The notes beneath the pieces were generated by a model that saw nothing but the letters and a program-made list of their open reading frames with translations, did no database searches and was not told where the DNA came from. This document shows positions 49,605-60,531 of a stretch of 64,000 nt of DNA, piece by piece. Source of the stretch: Azorhizobium caulinodans ORS 571. Lineage in GTDB: Bacteria; Pseudomonadota; Alphaproteobacteria; Rhizobiales; Xanthobacteraceae. Both the position numbers and the translations under genes were made by a program. The DNA lies in NCBI RefSeq assembly GCF_000010525.1, contig NC_009937.1, forward strand, positions 62,001 through 126,000, in the 5' to 3' direction. How positions within the stretch are numbered: position 1 is the first letter of the stretch; every line of letters starts with the position of its first letter.

Positions 49605-52049
49605 CTATTCGGCGGCCTCGTCGGTGACGAGGATCTCGCGCTTGCCGGCATGGTTGGCGGGGCCGACGAGGCCTTCCTTCTCCATCCGTTCCACCAGCGA
49701 GGCCGCGCGGTTGTAGCCGATCTGGAGACGCCGCTGGATGTAGGAGGTGGAGCACTTCTTGTCCCGGAGCACCACGGCGACGGCCTGCGAGTAGATGTCG
49801 CCGCCCTCGCCCATGCCGCTCTTGTCGAACACGGCGCCGTCCTCGTCGCCATCCTCGTCGAAGTCGGCGGTCACGGCGTCCACATAGTCCGGCGCGCCCT
49901 GCGCCTTGAGGTGGCGCACCACGTGCTCGACTTCCTCGTCCGACACGAACGGGCCGTGCACGCGGCTGATGCGGCCGCCGCCGGCCATGTAGAGCATGTC
50001 GCCCTGGCCGAGGAGCTGCTCGGCGCCCATCTCGCCGAGGATGGTGCGGCTGTCGATCTTCGACGTGACCTGGAAGGAAATGCGGGTGGGGAAATTGGCC
50101 TTGATGGTGCCGGTGATGACGTCCACGGACGGGCGCTGGGTCGCCATCACGAGGTGGATGCCGGCGGCGCGGGCCATCTGGGCGAGCCGCTGGATGGCGC
50201 CCTCGATGTCCTTGCCGGCGGTCAGCATCAGGTCCGCCATCTCGTCCACGATGATGACGATGTAGGGCAGCGGCCCCAGCTCCATCTCCTCGCGCTCGTA
50301 GATGGCTTCGCCCGTCTCGTGGTCGAAGCCCGTCTGCACGGTGCGGGCCAGCGATTCGCCGCGCTTCTGGGCATCCGCCACACGGGCATTGAAGCCGTCG
50401 ATGTTGCGCACGCCGAGCTTGGACATCTTCTTGTAGCGGTCCTCCATCTCCCGGACCGCCCACTTGAGCGCCACGACCGCCTTCTTGGGGTCGGTGACGA
50501 CGGGGGCGAGCAGGTGCGGGATGCCGTCATAGACGGAGAGTTCCAGCATCTTGGGGTCCACCATGATCAGGCGGCACTGATCCGGCGGCAGCCGGTAGAG
50601 CAGCGACAGGATCATGGTGTTGATGGCCACCGACTTGCCCGAGCCGGTGGTGCCGGCCACCAGCAGGTGCGGCATGCGGGCGAGATCGACGATCACCGGC
50701 TCGCCGCCGATGGTCTTGCCGAGCGCGATGGCGAGCTTCTGGCCGTTCTCGGAGAAGTCCTTGGTGGAGAGCAGTTCGCGCAGCAGGACCTTGTCGCGGC
50801 GCTGGTTGGGCAGCTCGATGCCGATGGCATTGCGGCCGGGCACCACGGCGACGCGGGCCGAGATGGCGCTCATGGAGCGGGCGATGTCGTCGGCCAGCCC
50901 GATGACGCGGGAGGACTTGATGCCGGGCGCCGGCTCCAGCTCGTAGAGCGTCACCACGGGGCCGGGGCGGACCTGCACGATCTCGCCGCGCACGCCGAAG
51001 TCCTCCAGCGTGCTTTCAAGCAGCTTGGCGGTGTCCTGCAGAGCTTCCGCCGACATGGTCGGCCCCTTGGAGGGGGGAGGCGCGGCGAGGAGGCCGAGGT
51101 CGGGCAGTTCGTAGAAGCCGCGCCGGCCGGGCATGGCCACCGGCACGCGCTTGCCGTGGCTGCGGCTGCGCGGGGGCGGCGCCACATAGGTCTCTTCGTC
51201 GGGCACGGGCGCTTCGGGCACCACGGGCGCGGGGGCGCTCGCCGCGAAGCGCGGCTCCATGCGGCCGCCGGCGACGACCGGCCCGCGCGCGGCCGGCGTG
51301 CTCGGCACATAGGTGCGCGACCGGCGGCGCCCAGAGAGGCGGGCCTTGAGCGAGAGGAAGGTGTGGGTGAGGGCGCCCAGCGAGATCATCGCCCCGCGCT
51401 CCACCTCTTCGGCGTCGTAGGGCTCGTCCACCTCTTCCGCCTCGTCTTCCGGCGGATTGGGGCGGCAGGCCACATAGAGGCCGGCGAGCGCCAGCGTGCC
51501 ACCGAGAAGGCCGGTGACGGCGGATTCGAGGAAGGAGCCGAAGCTGCCGGTGAGCAGCAGGAACAGGCGCGGAATGAGATCGCCCATCACGCCGCCGAGG
51601 CCGGTGGGCATGGGCCAGGCGCCGAAGGCCGGCAAAGCGCCGAGGAAGGCGCTGGTGCCGAGCGCCCCGAAGGTGAGGGCGACGATGCGCAGCTTCTCGC
51701 CCTTGAGCGGGCGGAAGGTCAGCAGCCGCCAGCCCCAGATGGCGAGCGGCAGGATGATGGCGAGCGAGGCGAGGCCGAAGAGCTGCATCAGCAGATCGGC
51801 CAGCACCGCGCCGGGCCGGCCCAGCAGGTTGCTCACCTTGGCGTTGGTGGCGTTGGACAGGCTCGGGTCGGAGGCCGACCAGGTCATCAGCGACAGGAGC
51901 GCGAAGGCGGCGGCGCCAAGCACCACCACGCCGCAGATCTCGGAAGACCGGCGGCGGATGGCGAGGCGGACGCTCTCCGGAATGAAGTCCATGCCCCCGC
52001 CATGCGCGCGCATCGTCAGTGCAGACGCGGAACGACGGCGGACGGGCAT
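49605..52049 (-). CDS. ftsK: DNA translocase FtsK
   Basis: An 814-residue protein: four N-terminal membrane helices (about 38-195), a linker, a motor domain with Walker A GTTGSGKS at 466-473 and Walker B (YIVIIVDEMADLM), and a C-terminal gamma winged helix (SYIQRRLQIGYNRAASLVERMEKEG). It pumps DNA at the septum and activates XerCD recombination at dif. It starts 13 bases after the aminotransferase gene. Confidence 0.97.
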   Translation of the reverse strand: MPVRRRSASALTMRAHGGGMDFIPESVRLAIRRRSSEICGVVVLGAAAFALLSLMTWSASDPSLSNATNAKVSNLLGRPGAVLADLLMQLFGLASLAIILPLAIWGWRLLTFRPLKGEKLRIVALTFGALGTSAFLGALPAFGAWPMPTGLGGVMGDLIPRLFLLLTGSFGSFLESAVTGLLGGTLALAGLYVACRPNPPEDEAEEVDEPYDAEEVERGAMISLGALTHTFLSLKARLSGRRRSRTYVPSTPAARGPVVAGGRMEPRFAASAPAPVVPEAPVPDEETYVAPPPRSRSHGKRVPVAMPGRRGFYELPDLGLLAAPPPSKGPTMSAEALQDTAKLLESTLEDFGVRGEIVQVRPGPVVTLYELEPAPGIKSSRVIGLADDIARSMSAISARVAVVPGRNAIGIELPNQRRDKVLLRELLSTKDFSENGQKLAIALGKTIGGEPVIVDLARMPHLLVAGTTGSGKSVAINTMILSLLYRLPPDQCRLIMVDPKMLELSVYDGIPHLLAPVVTDPKKAVVALKWAVREMEDRYKKMSKLGVRNIDGFNARVADAQKRGESLARTVQTGFDHETGEAIYEREEMELGPLPYIVIIVDEMADLMLTAGKDIEGAIQRLAQMARAAGIHLVMATQRPSVDVITGTIKANFPTRISFQVTSKIDSRTILGEMGAEQLLGQGDMLYMAGGGRISRVHGPFVSDEEVEHVVRHLKAQGAPDYVDAVTADFDEDGDEDGAVFDKSGMGEGGDIYSQAVAVVLRDKKCSTSYIQRRLQIGYNRAASLVERMEKEGLVGPANHAGKREILVTDEAAE

Positions 52050-52062
52050 CAGCGCGCTCTCC

Positions 52063-53271
52063 TCAGGACAGGCCGGCGATGAGGCGGTTCAGCACCTCTT
52101 CGCTCGTGGTGAGATCGTGGACCATGGCGACGCGCAGGTAGGGCTCGCCGGGATTGTGGCCGGTGAGGTCGCGGGAGGCGAGATAGCCGCCCGGAACCGT
52201 GCGCAGCCCCTGCTCCTTCCACAGGCGCAGGGCGGCCGCCTCGCCACCGCCGGCGTCCGAGACGTCGAGCCACAGGAAGAAGCCGCCGTCCGGCCGCTTG
52301 TATCCGAAGCGCTTGTGGAGGAGGCGGTCGGCGATGTCGAACTTGGACTTGTAGAGCATGCGCGAGGCGATCACGTGCGCCTCGTCCTGAAGCGCGGCCA
52401 CGGCGACCGCCTGGAGCGGCTCGGGGACCTGCGGGCAGGCGATGCCGCGGAAGGCGAGAAAGTCGCGCAGGAACACCGGGTCGCCGGCCACGAAGCCGAC
52501 GCGCAGGCCCGGCAGCGACGAGCGCTTGGACAGCGAGTTGAAGGAGAGGATGCCGGAGAAATTGCCCTCGGCCACCTCGAGGACGCCCGTGGGCTTCTCT
52601 TCCTCAAGATAGATTTCCGAATAGCATTCGTCGGCAAACAGATAGACGCCGTGGCGACGGGTCATCTCCATGAGCCGGGTGAGATATTCGCGCGAGGCGA
52701 CGGCGCCCTGCGGATTGGCCGGCGAGGCCAGGAACAGCACCACGGCCCGGTCGAGCAGCGCCGGGTCCAGCGCGTCGAGATCGGGCAGCCAGCCGCTCTC
52801 GCGGGTGGTGGGCATGGGCACCACTTCGCAGCCGGCGAGTTCCGCACCGGCGCGGTAGGCGGCATAGAGCGGGTTCGGCACGAGGACGATGGGCGCGCCC
52901 TTGCGCTCCGGCCCCCGGCGGCGGGCGATGAAGGTGGCGCTCACGAGGCCCTCGCGCGAGCCGTTCAGCGCCAGCACTTCCCGATCCGGGTCGACGGGGC
53001 GGGCGAGGGTGTAGCGCTTGCCCAGCCATTCAGCGACGGCGGCGCGGAACTCCGGCGTGCCCTCCTGGCGCGGATAGCGGCCGAAGCCTTCCAGCGTGTC
53101 GTGGAGGGCGGACGCCACGAAGTCGGCAAACGCATGCTGCGGTTCGCCCACGGCCGCGATCAGCGGTGGACGGCCAGGCTCGATACCGGCGAGCAGATCC
53201 GCGAGGCGCACGAAGGGCGACCGGCGGTCATCGGAGGGTGTGGTCGCGGATGTGGGCATGGTGTCGGGCAT
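52063..53271 (-). CDS. Class I/II aminotransferase, DapC-like
   Basis: A 402-residue PLP enzyme of fold type I with LASPANPQGAVASREYL, FADECYSEIY and the PLP-lysine site SFNSLSKRSSLPGLRVGF. It resembles the N-succinyldiaminopimelate aminotransferases (DapC) of alphaproteobacteria, which work in lysine biosynthesis. The location before ftsK is common in the order. Other amino-acid aminotransferase roles cannot be excluded. Confidence 0.85.
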   Translation of the reverse strand: MPDTMPTSATTPSDDRRSPFVRLADLLAGIEPGRPPLIAAVGEPQHAFADFVASALHDTLEGFGRYPRQEGTPEFRAAVAEWLGKRYTLARPVDPDREVLALNGSREGLVSATFIARRRGPERKGAPIVLVPNPLYAAYRAGAELAGCEVVPMPTTRESGWLPDLDALDPALLDRAVVLFLASPANPQGAVASREYLTRLMEMTRRHGVYLFADECYSEIYLEEEKPTGVLEVAEGNFSGILSFNSLSKRSSLPGLRVGFVAGDPVFLRDFLAFRGIACPQVPEPLQAVAVAALQDEAHVIASRMLYKSKFDIADRLLHKRFGYKRPDGGFFLWLDVSDAGGGEAAALRLWKEQGLRTVPGGYLASRDLTGHNPGEPYLRVAMVHDLTTSEEVLNRLIAGLS

Positions 53272-53468
53272 CAGGTTCGCCAGAGAGTGCTTCAGGCAAG
53301 GTTAAGAGGGGCCTAACCCGGCCAATGTTCGTTAGGCACGCTCCGATCAGACCGGGCGGTCCGATCGGAGAAACGGTGTCTATCCATGTCTGGAGACTGG
53401 TTCACCGCCCCGGCCGGTTCAACCGGGCGGATCAATCTCCACACATGCGGGAGGGCGGCGTGAGGCCG

Positions 53469-54422
53469 TCAGCTTCCCGAAGCCGCCAGAATGGCGCGGG
53501 CGGCGCGGCTGTCCGCATCCATCTGCCGCACCAGCTCGTCCACGCTGGAGAATTTGAGCTCCGGACGCAGATAGCCGTGAAAGGCCACTTCCACCTCTCG
53601 GCCATAGAGATCGCCCGAGAAGTCGAAGATGTGGACTTCAAGCAGGGCGCGCCCGTTGTCGAACGTCGGACGGCGCCCGTAACTTGCAACGGCATCATGC
53701 GGAATACCGTCAACGGTGAGCTTAACGGCATAGATGCCGAAGGCGAGTTGAATCTCTTCCGGAAGCGCGAGGTTCGCCGTCGGATAGCCGAGATCCCGCC
53801 CACGCTTGTCGCCATGGATGACCACGGAACGCAGGGACCAGTGCCGTCCCAGCATGTGGGCGGCGTGGCCCACCTGGCCGGATTCCAGGGCGCGCCGGAT
53901 GGCGGTCGAGGAGATGGTGTCGTCGGCTTCCAGGAGCGCTTCCACCACCTCGACCGGAAAGCCGTGCTGCGCGCCCTGCTCCTTCAGGAAGGCGGGAGAG
54001 CCGGACCGGGCCTTGCCGAAATGGAAGTCGAAGCCGACGGCCGCCCCCGCGATGCCGAAGGTGCCCACGAGCACCTCGGCCACGAACGCCTCGGCGCTCA
54101 GCGCCGCGAGCGTGCCATCGAACGGGAGGACGATCGCGCCCGCAAGGCCCGTCGCCTCGAGCGCGTCAAGCTTCTCGCGCGCGGGCGTCAGGCGGAACAG
54201 CGGCACGCTGGGCTGGAAGAAGGAGCGCGGATGCGGCTCGAACGTCAGGGCCAGAGTCGGCCGGCCGAGGCGCGCGCCCATGGCGCGGGCCGTCGCGATG
54301 ACCGCCTGATGGCCGCGATGCACGCCGTCGAAATTGCCGATGGCGAGCACCGGGCGCGCGAGCGGCTCCGGCAGCGGCCGGATGCCTTGAACGACTTGAA
54401 AGGACAACTGGGACGCGGGCAT
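53469..54422 (-). CDS. ribF: Bifunctional riboflavin kinase / FAD synthetase
   Basis: A 317-residue protein: FAD-synthetase domain with AIGNFDGVHRGHQAVI, FEPHPRSFF, SSTAIRRALESG and the flavokinase domain with RGRDLGYPTANL and FYGREVEVAFHGYLRPE-type segments. It makes FMN and FAD from riboflavin. The ATG at 54422 is used here; a GTG at 54455 would add eleven residues. Confidence 0.95.
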   Translation of the reverse strand: MPASQLSFQVVQGIRPLPEPLARPVLAIGNFDGVHRGHQAVIATARAMGARLGRPTLALTFEPHPRSFFQPSVPLFRLTPAREKLDALEATGLAGAIVLPFDGTLAALSAEAFVAEVLVGTFGIAGAAVGFDFHFGKARSGSPAFLKEQGAQHGFPVEVVEALLEADDTISSTAIRRALESGQVGHAAHMLGRHWSLRSVVIHGDKRGRDLGYPTANLALPEEIQLAFGIYAVKLTVDGIPHDAVASYGRRPTFDNGRALLEVHIFDFSGDLYGREVEVAFHGYLRPELKFSSVDELVRQMDADSRAARAILAASGS

Positions 54423-54517
54423 CGGCAACCGGCCGGCTCGGGGAAGGGATGTCACCCTTGGCCCACGGGGCTGCCCCCGTCAAGCGCGGGCGGCGATCCG
54501 GAGCCGGGGGTGCGCAA

Positions 54518-55405
54518 CTACCAGGAGAGCCGGGGCATCACGGCATTGGGCCTCGGTCCGGCGGCGAAGAGCTGCTCCACCAGCTCCATGTCCGGCGGCG
54601 CGCCATGTTCCGAACGCAGCTCGATGGCGTGGATGCCACTGGAGATGAACAGGCTGTCGAAGCCGGCGCCTGCTGCGCCCGTCACGTCCGTGCGCAGGGC
54701 ATCGCCGATGGCAAGGATGCGGGAGGGAACGGGCACGCTGTCGCGCACGGTCAGGGTCCGCTTGAGGGCTTCCGCATAGATGGGCGGGTGGGGCTTGCCG
54801 CAATAGAGGCTGCTGCCGCCCAGTTCGTCATAGAGCTGCGCGATAGCGCCGGCGCAATAGATGAGCCGGTCGCCCCGCTCCACGACGATGTCGGGATTGG
54901 CGCACACGAAGGCGAGGTCGCGGGCGCGCATCTGCTCCAGCATGGGCCGGTAGTCGTCCGGCGTCTCCACATCGTCATTGAGGAGGCCGGTGCAGACCAC
55001 CAGCTCCGCCTCGCCGAGCGGCGTGTGGACAAGGTCGAGCCCCTCATAGGTGCCGAGATCGCGGGCCGGGCCGAGGTGGAACATGCGGGCGCCGGGCCGA
55101 TCGGCCAGTACGCTGCGCGTGACGTCCCCGGAGGTGACGATGCCGTCATAGGAGGTGCGTGGCACGCCCATGCCATCCAGCATGGCCATGACGAACGCGT
55201 TGGGGCGCGGCGCATTGGACACGAGGAAGACGCTCGCCCCCGTCGCGCGCACCTGCTCCAGCGCGTGGCACGCGGCGGGGAAGGCGGAGACGCCGTTGTG
55301 GATCACGCCCCAGACGTCGCACAGGATGAGATCGTAGTTGCCGGCGATCTCGGAAAAGCCGGACAGGAGCGGCAGGGCACTCCGGGGCGGCGCGACGTCA
55401 TTCAT
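54518..55405 (-). CDS. HAD-superfamily hydrolase (TIGR01459-like)
   Basis: A 295-residue HAD protein with DLILCDVWGVIHNG (nucleophile Asp, x, W-G pattern), FLVSNAPRPNAF, GKPHPPIYAEAL and ILAIGDALRTDVTGAAGAG. It resembles the NagD/UmpH-like phosphatases. GAGGAG precedes the ATG at 55405. It lies upstream of ribF on the same strand; the sugar or nucleotide phosphate substrate is unknown. Confidence 0.88.
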   Translation of the reverse strand: MNDVAPPRSALPLLSGFSEIAGNYDLILCDVWGVIHNGVSAFPAACHALEQVRATGASVFLVSNAPRPNAFVMAMLDGMGVPRTSYDGIVTSGDVTRSVLADRPGARMFHLGPARDLGTYEGLDLVHTPLGEAELVVCTGLLNDDVETPDDYRPMLEQMRARDLAFVCANPDIVVERGDRLIYCAGAIAQLYDELGGSSLYCGKPHPPIYAEALKRTLTVRDSVPVPSRILAIGDALRTDVTGAAGAGFDSLFISSGIHAIELRSEHGAPPDMELVEQLFAAGPRPNAVMPRLSW

Positions 55406-55654
55406 GAACCCATCTCCTCGGCGCGGGGGCAGGGGGCTGCCCGTGCCGCGGCGCAACGACCGCCCCGGCGCGCCGGTGAGGTGCCACGCCGCGCCCGGCT
55501 TCACAAGGCCCAGCCGCGCACATCCGCCTTGCGCTGGGAGACACGTCAGGCGCGGCGGGTGCATGCCGCTTCTTTTCTGGCCCCATCGGCTCCGACCCTT
55601 TTCATCTCCCCGCCGGGGGATAGCATCCCCGCGGATTTGTAAGGGAGACGAACA

Positions 55655-56461
55655 GTGATGGGTCTTCGCATATCAGCCCCGGCTTGGACCGACAGACGTG
55701 GACCCGAGCGCCGTCGTGCCGTGGCGCTGCGCACCGGGGCCTGCGTACTTGCCGGCCTTGCGGCTGTGCTCATTGCCGCTCCGCCGGTCCACGCCCAGCC
55801 GGCCCCGGCAGCACCGGCCCCTGCGGCCGCCCGTCAGGGGTCGGGATCGGGGCCGCTGCGCGACGTGCGCTATTGCGAGCTGCTGCCCATGTCCATCGGC
55901 CTCAACGGCGTCAGCGCCCAGGTGTTCAACACGCTGGGCCACAGCGATTGCCCGCAGGCCAATTGGGACGGCCTCACCGACGGCGAACTGCGCAAGGCCT
56001 TCGACGCGCTCTATACGGCGCGCAACGGGCCGCGCTTTTTCCTCATGGACCAGATCATTGCGTCCGGTGCCACCGCCAAGGGCGAAGTGGTGACCGTCAA
56101 CGGCATCACGCTGGAAAAGCGCGCCGAAGTGCAGCTCACCTTGGCCGAACTGCACGACAAGCCCTATCAGGAAAGGGCCATCGACCGCAGCACCGTCTAT
56201 CGCTTCGACGCCGGCAAGCCGGTGTTCGAGCTGACCTCACCGGACGGGTCGGTCTATGTGATGCAGTCCTATGCCCAGATCGTGGACCCCAAGCTCACCT
56301 ATGCCGACCTGCCCGGCCTCGGCGCGAAGCTGAAGCTGCCCGCGGGCTGGACCTATGCCATGAAGACGCCGGCGCAGGACCTGATCCTGTCCGCAAACGG
56401 CAAGGCGACGGTGCTGCAGGACGACCTGAAGAACACCTACCAGAAGATCACCCCGCGCTAG
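55655..56461 (+). CDS. Exported conserved protein of unknown function
   Basis: A 268-residue protein with a long N-region, a hydrophobic signal (ALRTGACVLAGLAAVLIAAPPVHAQ, cleavage near residue 49) and an Ala/Pro linker. The mature domain has RDVRYCELLPMSIGLNGVSAQVFNTLGHSDCPQANWDGLT; its two Cys may form a disulfide. It is a soluble periplasmic or surface protein by prediction. A KGDE-type ribosome site (AAGGGAGACG) precedes the ATG. I do not recognise a functional family. Confidence 0.75.
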   Translation: MMGLRISAPAWTDRRGPERRRAVALRTGACVLAGLAAVLIAAPPVHAQPAPAAPAPAAARQGSGSGPLRDVRYCELLPMSIGLNGVSAQVFNTLGHSDCPQANWDGLTDGELRKAFDALYTARNGPRFFLMDQIIASGATAKGEVVTVNGITLEKRAEVQLTLAELHDKPYQERAIDRSTVYRFDAGKPVFELTSPDGSVYVMQSYAQIVDPKLTYADLPGLGAKLKLPAGWTYAMKTPAQDLILSANGKATVLQDDLKNTYQKITPR

Positions 56462-56505
56462 CACGGGGCCGGATCTGGTGAAGGCCGCTCCGCCCGCCCT
56501 CGGGA

Positions 56506-57903
56506 TCAGGCCGGAGCGGTCTCCTGCGGCAGTTCCTCCACCAGATGGCGGAAGGCATCGCCGCGCACCTCGAAGTTCGGATACTGGTCGAAGCTGGCGC
56601 AGGCGGGCGAGAGCAGCACCACGGGATGGTCGAGGCTTGAGGCCGCCGCATCCCGCGCGGCAGCAGCGACGGCCCTGTCCAGTGTGCCCACCACCTCATG
56701 GGGCACATCGCCCAGGGTGGCGGCAAAGTCCGCCGCCGCCTCGCCGATGAGATAGGCCTTGCGCACGCGCGGGAAGAAGGGCTTCAGCGGCGTGATGCCG
56801 CCCGCCTTGGGCTTGCCGCCTGCGATCCAGAAGACGTCGGAGAAGCTGGCCAGCGCCCGCTCGGCCGCATCCGCATTGGTGGCCTTGCTGTCGTTGACGA
56901 ACAGCACCTTGCCCCGCGTGCCCACCTGCTCCATGCGATGGGCGAGGCCGGGGAAGCGCTGCATCCCTACCGCGATTACCTCATAGGCAAGGCCGAGGCC
57001 CCGCGCGGCGGCCATGGCGGCGGCGGCGTTCTGCGCATTGTGCGCGCCGCGCAGCGAGCCGATGCCGGTGAGCGGCAGGCGGAAGACCTCCGCACCCTTC
57101 TCGCTCACCACCAGCGTCTCGCCGTCGAGCCAGATGCCGTCCGCCAGCGGCTGCTTCACCGAGATGCGCACGACGTGGATGCCGGCAGCCTCGGCCCGGT
57201 CCGCGATGGCGGCGGACGGCGCGTCATCGACGCCCACCACGGCGGTGCCGCCCGGCTGCACGCCGGCGATGAGGCGTTCCTTCACCGCGCCGTAATGCTC
57301 GAAGGTGCCATGCCGGTCGATATGGTCGGGCGTCAGGTTGAGGTGGATGCCGACGGAGGGATCAAGGCCGGGGGCCAGGTCGATCTGGTAGGAGGAGCAC
57401 TCGACCACATGCACCCGCCCGGCCTTGAACGGCTCCAGCGAGAGGATGGCGGTGCCAATGTTGCCGCCCATCTGCACATCACGCCCGCCCACCTTCATGA
57501 GGTGCGAGAGCAGGGCGGTGGTGGTGGACTTGCCGTTGGTGCCGGTGATGGCGGCAAAAGGCGCGGTGGGCTTCAGTGCTCGGCGCTCGCGGCAGAAGAG
57601 TTCGATGTCGCCGATGATCTCGACGCCGGCCGCCTGCGCCAGCCCGACCGTCCAGTGCGGGGTCGGATGGGTGAGCGGCACGCCGGGCGCCAGCACCAGA
57701 GCGGCAAAGCCCGACCAGTCCGCCTCGTGCAAATCCGAAACCGTGATGCCGGCGGCCTCTGCCTTCTTGCGGCCCGCCTCGCCGTCATCCCAGCCGATCA
57801 CCTCCGCGCCACCGGCAAGGAGCGCCTGCGCGGTCGCAAGGCCCGAGCCGCCGAGGCCGAACACCGCCACCCGGCGGTCCTTGAAAGTGCTGACGGGAAT
57901 CAT
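56506..57903 (-). CDS. murD: UDP-N-acetylmuramoylalanine--D-glutamate ligase
   Basis: A 465-residue Mur ligase: [21 protein letters not shown] at the N-terminus, ATP-binding [14 protein letters not shown], the [16 protein letters not shown] region and the C-terminal [16 protein letters not shown]. It adds D-glutamate to UDP-MurNAc-L-Ala in the cytoplasm. It stands alone, without mraY, murF or ftsW neighbours. The ATG at 57903 matches the family start; the frame is open further upstream. Confidence 0.95.
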   Translation of the reverse strand: MIPVSTFKDRRVAVFGLGGSGLATAQALLAGGAEVIGWDDGEAGRKKAEAAGITVSDLHEADWSGFAALVLAPGVPLTHPTPHWTVGLAQAAGVEIIGDIELFCRERRALKPTAPFAAITGTNGKSTTTALLSHLMKVGGRDVQMGGNIGTAILSLEPFKAGRVHVVECSSYQIDLAPGLDPSVGIHLNLTPDHIDRHGTFEHYGAVKERLIAGVQPGGTAVVGVDDAPSAAIADRAEAAGIHVVRISVKQPLADGIWLDGETLVVSEKGAEVFRLPLTGIGSLRGAHNAQNAAAAMAAARGLGLAYEVIAVGMQRFPGLAHRMEQVGTRGKVLFVNDSKATNADAAERALASFSDVFWIAGGKPKAGGITPLKPFFPRVRKAYLIGEAAADFAATLGDVPHEVVGTLDRAVAAAARDAAASSLDHPVVLLSPACASFDQYPNFEVRGDAFRHLVEELPQETAPA

Positions 57904-58136
57904 GACGCCGAACATCCGAAAGCTGACGGCCCCGCGAGGGATGCGGCGCCGGTGAGTGTCGTGGTGCAGCGGGGCGCGGGCCACCGTGCGAAGCGGCCGG
58001 GAGAATACCGTCTTGCGCGCCGCCGTCGAGTTCGCAGGATGACGGAGCCGCCGACCCGAGCGGCGCCGCATTTGGCAGGCACAGCAGAATCGCGGCATTT
58101 CCCTTTGCCGCGACACATAAGCTCAAGGACTTCTTC

Positions 58137-60482
58137 ATGGCCGCACCCTCTGCCGACATCGCCCGCATCATCGCCGGCGAGATCGCCGCAAAGCCCGCGC
58201 AGGTGGTGGCGGCGGTGGGGTTGCTGGATGAAGGCGCGACGGTTCCCTTCATCGCCCGCTACCGCAAGGAAGTGACCGGCGGCCTCGACGACACCCAGCT
58301 GCGCACGCTGGAGGAGCGCCTCTCCTATCTGCGCGAGCTGGAGGCGCGGCGCGCCAGCGTGCTCCAGTCCATCGAGACGCAGGGCAAGCTCACCGACGAA
58401 CTGGCCGCGAAGATCCGCGCCGCCGGCACCAAGGCGGAGCTGGAAGACCTCTACCTCCCCTACAAGCCCAAGCGCCGCACCAAGGCGGAAATCGCCCGCG
58501 AGCGCGGGCTCGGAGCGCTAGCCGAAGCCATCCTCGCCGACCGCACGAAGGAGCCGTCCGTCCTGGCGCAGGGCTTCCTGAAAGAGGAGGTGCCGGACGT
58601 GAAGACGGCCCTCGACGGCGCCCGCGACATTCTGGTGGAGATGTTCGCCGAGAATGCCGATCTCGTGGGCCGCCTGCGCGGACACCTTCAGGCCAATGCC
58701 CGCATCGTCTCCAAGGTGGTGGCGGGCAAGGAGGAGGCGGGCGCCAAGTTCCGCGATTATTTCGACCATTGGGAGAAATGGGCGACCGTGCCCAGCCACC
58801 GCGCGCTGGCCATGCTGCGCGGGCGCAATGAGGAGTTCCTGACTCTCGACATCGAGGTGGACTGGGACGACGCCTCTCCGGTGAAGCCGGTGGAGCGGAT
58901 GATCGCCGCCTCCGTCAATGTCGGCCCCGTGGGCGGCGGGCCGGGCGATGCGTTCCTGCGCGATGTGGCGCGCTGGGCGTGGCGGGTGAAGCTCTCGCTC
59001 CACCTCTCCATCGACCTCATGACCGCCATGACCGAGAAGGCGGAAGAGGAGGCGATCCGCGTCTTCGCCCGCAATCTCAAGGATCTGCTGCTGGCCGCCC
59101 CGGCCGGCTCGCGCACCACCATCGGGCTTGATCCCGGCATCCGCACCGGCGTGAAAGTGGCGGTGGTGGACGGCACGGGCAAGCTTCTCGGCACCTCGAC
59201 CCTCTATCCCTTCCAGCCGCGCAACGACATTGCCGGCGCGAGCGCCGAGCTGGCGCGCCTCATCGTCAAGCATCAGGTGGAGCTGATCGCCATCGGCAAC
59301 GGCACCGCGAGCCGCGAGACGGAGAAGTTCGCCGCCGATGTGATCGCCAAGCTTCCCGGCACCAAGCCGCGGACCGTGGTGGTGAGCGAGGCCGGCGCCT
59401 CGGTCTATTCCGCCTCCGCGCTTGCAGCGGCCGAAATGCCGGACCTCGACGTGTCGCTGCGCGGCGCCGTCTCCATCGCACGCCGCCTTCAGGACCCGCT
59501 GGCGGAACTGGTGAAGATCGAACCGAAATCCATCGGCGTCGGCCAGTACCAGCATGACGTGGACCAGAACCGCCTCGCCAAAAGCCTCGACGCGGTGGTG
59601 GAAGACGCGGTGAATGCGGTGGGCGTCGATCTCAACACCGCCTCCGCGCCTTTGCTCTCGCGCATCTCGGGCCTTGGTGCCTCGCTGGCGGAGGCTATCG
59701 TTGCCCATCGCAATCAGGTGGGGGCGTTCGCCAACCGCAAGGAACTGCTGAAGGTCGCCCGCCTCGGCCCGCGCACCTTCGAACTGTGCGCCGGCTTCCT
59801 GCGCATCACCGGCGGCACCGAGCCGCTGGACGCCTCAAGCGTGCATCCGGAAGCCTATGGGCTCGCGAAGAAGATCATCTCCGCCTGCGGCCGTGACATC
59901 CGCAGCCTCATGGGCGACAGCGCGACGCTGAAGCGGCTCGATCCCGCCGTCTTCGTGGACGAGCGCTTCGGCCTGCCCACCGTGCGCGACATTCTCTCCG
60001 AGCTGGAGAAGCCGGCCCGCGACCCGCGCCCGGAGTTCAGGACCGCCACCTTCATGGAGGGCGTGAACACGATGTCCGACCTGAAGCCGGGCATGCTGCT
60101 GGAAGGCACGGTGACGAACGTCGCCGCCTTCGGCGCCTTCGTGGACATCGGCGTCCATCAGGACGGGCTGGTGCACGTCTCGGCGCTGGCGGACCGGTTC
60201 GTGAAGGACCCGCACGAGGTGGTGAAAGCCGGCGACATCGTGAAGGTGCGCGTGGTGGAGGTGGATGTGGCGAGGAAGCGCATCGCCTTGTCCATGCGCA
60301 AGGATGGCGGCGAGGTGCGCGCCGCCCGTCCGCAGGGCGGGCCGCCGCAGGGCCGCCCGCTGCCCGGCGGCAAGTTCACCGCCGGCCCGAAGCCGGGCAA
60401 TGACGGCCGCCGCAATGCCCCGCCCGCCGACGGCGCGCTCGCCGCCGCGCTGGCGGAAGCCATGAAGCGCAAGGGCAACTGA
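58137..60482 (+). CDS. tex: Tex-family RNA-binding protein
   Basis: A 781-residue Tex protein: N-terminal helical region, a YqgF-type RNase H fold ([20 protein letters not shown]), a helix-hairpin-helix pair ([24 protein letters not shown]) and an S1 domain ([26 protein letters not shown]), with a basic Gly/Pro-rich tail. It is a transcription-associated nucleic-acid-binding protein. AAGGAC precedes the ATG. It is divergent from murD. Confidence 0.96.
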   Translation: MAAPSADIARIIAGEIAAKPAQVVAAVGLLDEGATVPFIARYRKEVTGGLDDTQLRTLEERLSYLRELEARRASVLQSIETQGKLTDELAAKIRAAGTKAELEDLYLPYKPKRRTKAEIARERGLGALAEAILADRTKEPSVLAQGFLKEEVPDVKTALDGARDILVEMFAENADLVGRLRGHLQANARIVSKVVAGKEEAGAKFRDYFDHWEKWATVPSHRALAMLRGRNEEFLTLDIEVDWDDASPVKPVERMIAASVNVGPVGGGPGDAFLRDVARWAWRVKLSLHLSIDLMTAMTEKAEEEAIRVFARNLKDLLLAAPAGSRTTIGLDPGIRTGVKVAVVDGTGKLLGTSTLYPFQPRNDIAGASAELARLIVKHQVELIAIGNGTASRETEKFAADVIAKLPGTKPRTVVVSEAGASVYSASALAAAEMPDLDVSLRGAVSIARRLQDPLAELVKIEPKSIGVGQYQHDVDQNRLAKSLDAVVEDAVNAVGVDLNTASAPLLSRISGLGASLAEAIVAHRNQVGAFANRKELLKVARLGPRTFELCAGFLRITGGTEPLDASSVHPEAYGLAKKIISACGRDIRSLMGDSATLKRLDPAVFVDERFGLPTVRDILSELEKPARDPRPEFRTATFMEGVNTMSDLKPGMLLEGTVTNVAAFGAFVDIGVHQDGLVHVSALADRFVKDPHEVVKAGDIVKVRVVEVDVARKRIALSMRKDGGEVRAARPQGGPPQGRPLPGGKFTAGPKPGNDGRRNAPPADGALAAALAEAMKRKGN

Positions 60483-60531
60483 AGGGGGGGCGGTTCGCGC
60501 CGCCCTCACCTCATACACGGATGGAGGCGGC

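Noticed and set aside
48330-52082. Very long plus-strand open frame (1250 codons) opposite ftsK and lolA
   Set aside because: It mirrors the high-GC minus-strand genes, has His/Gly/Arg/Asp-rich composition without motifs, and crosses several real genes.
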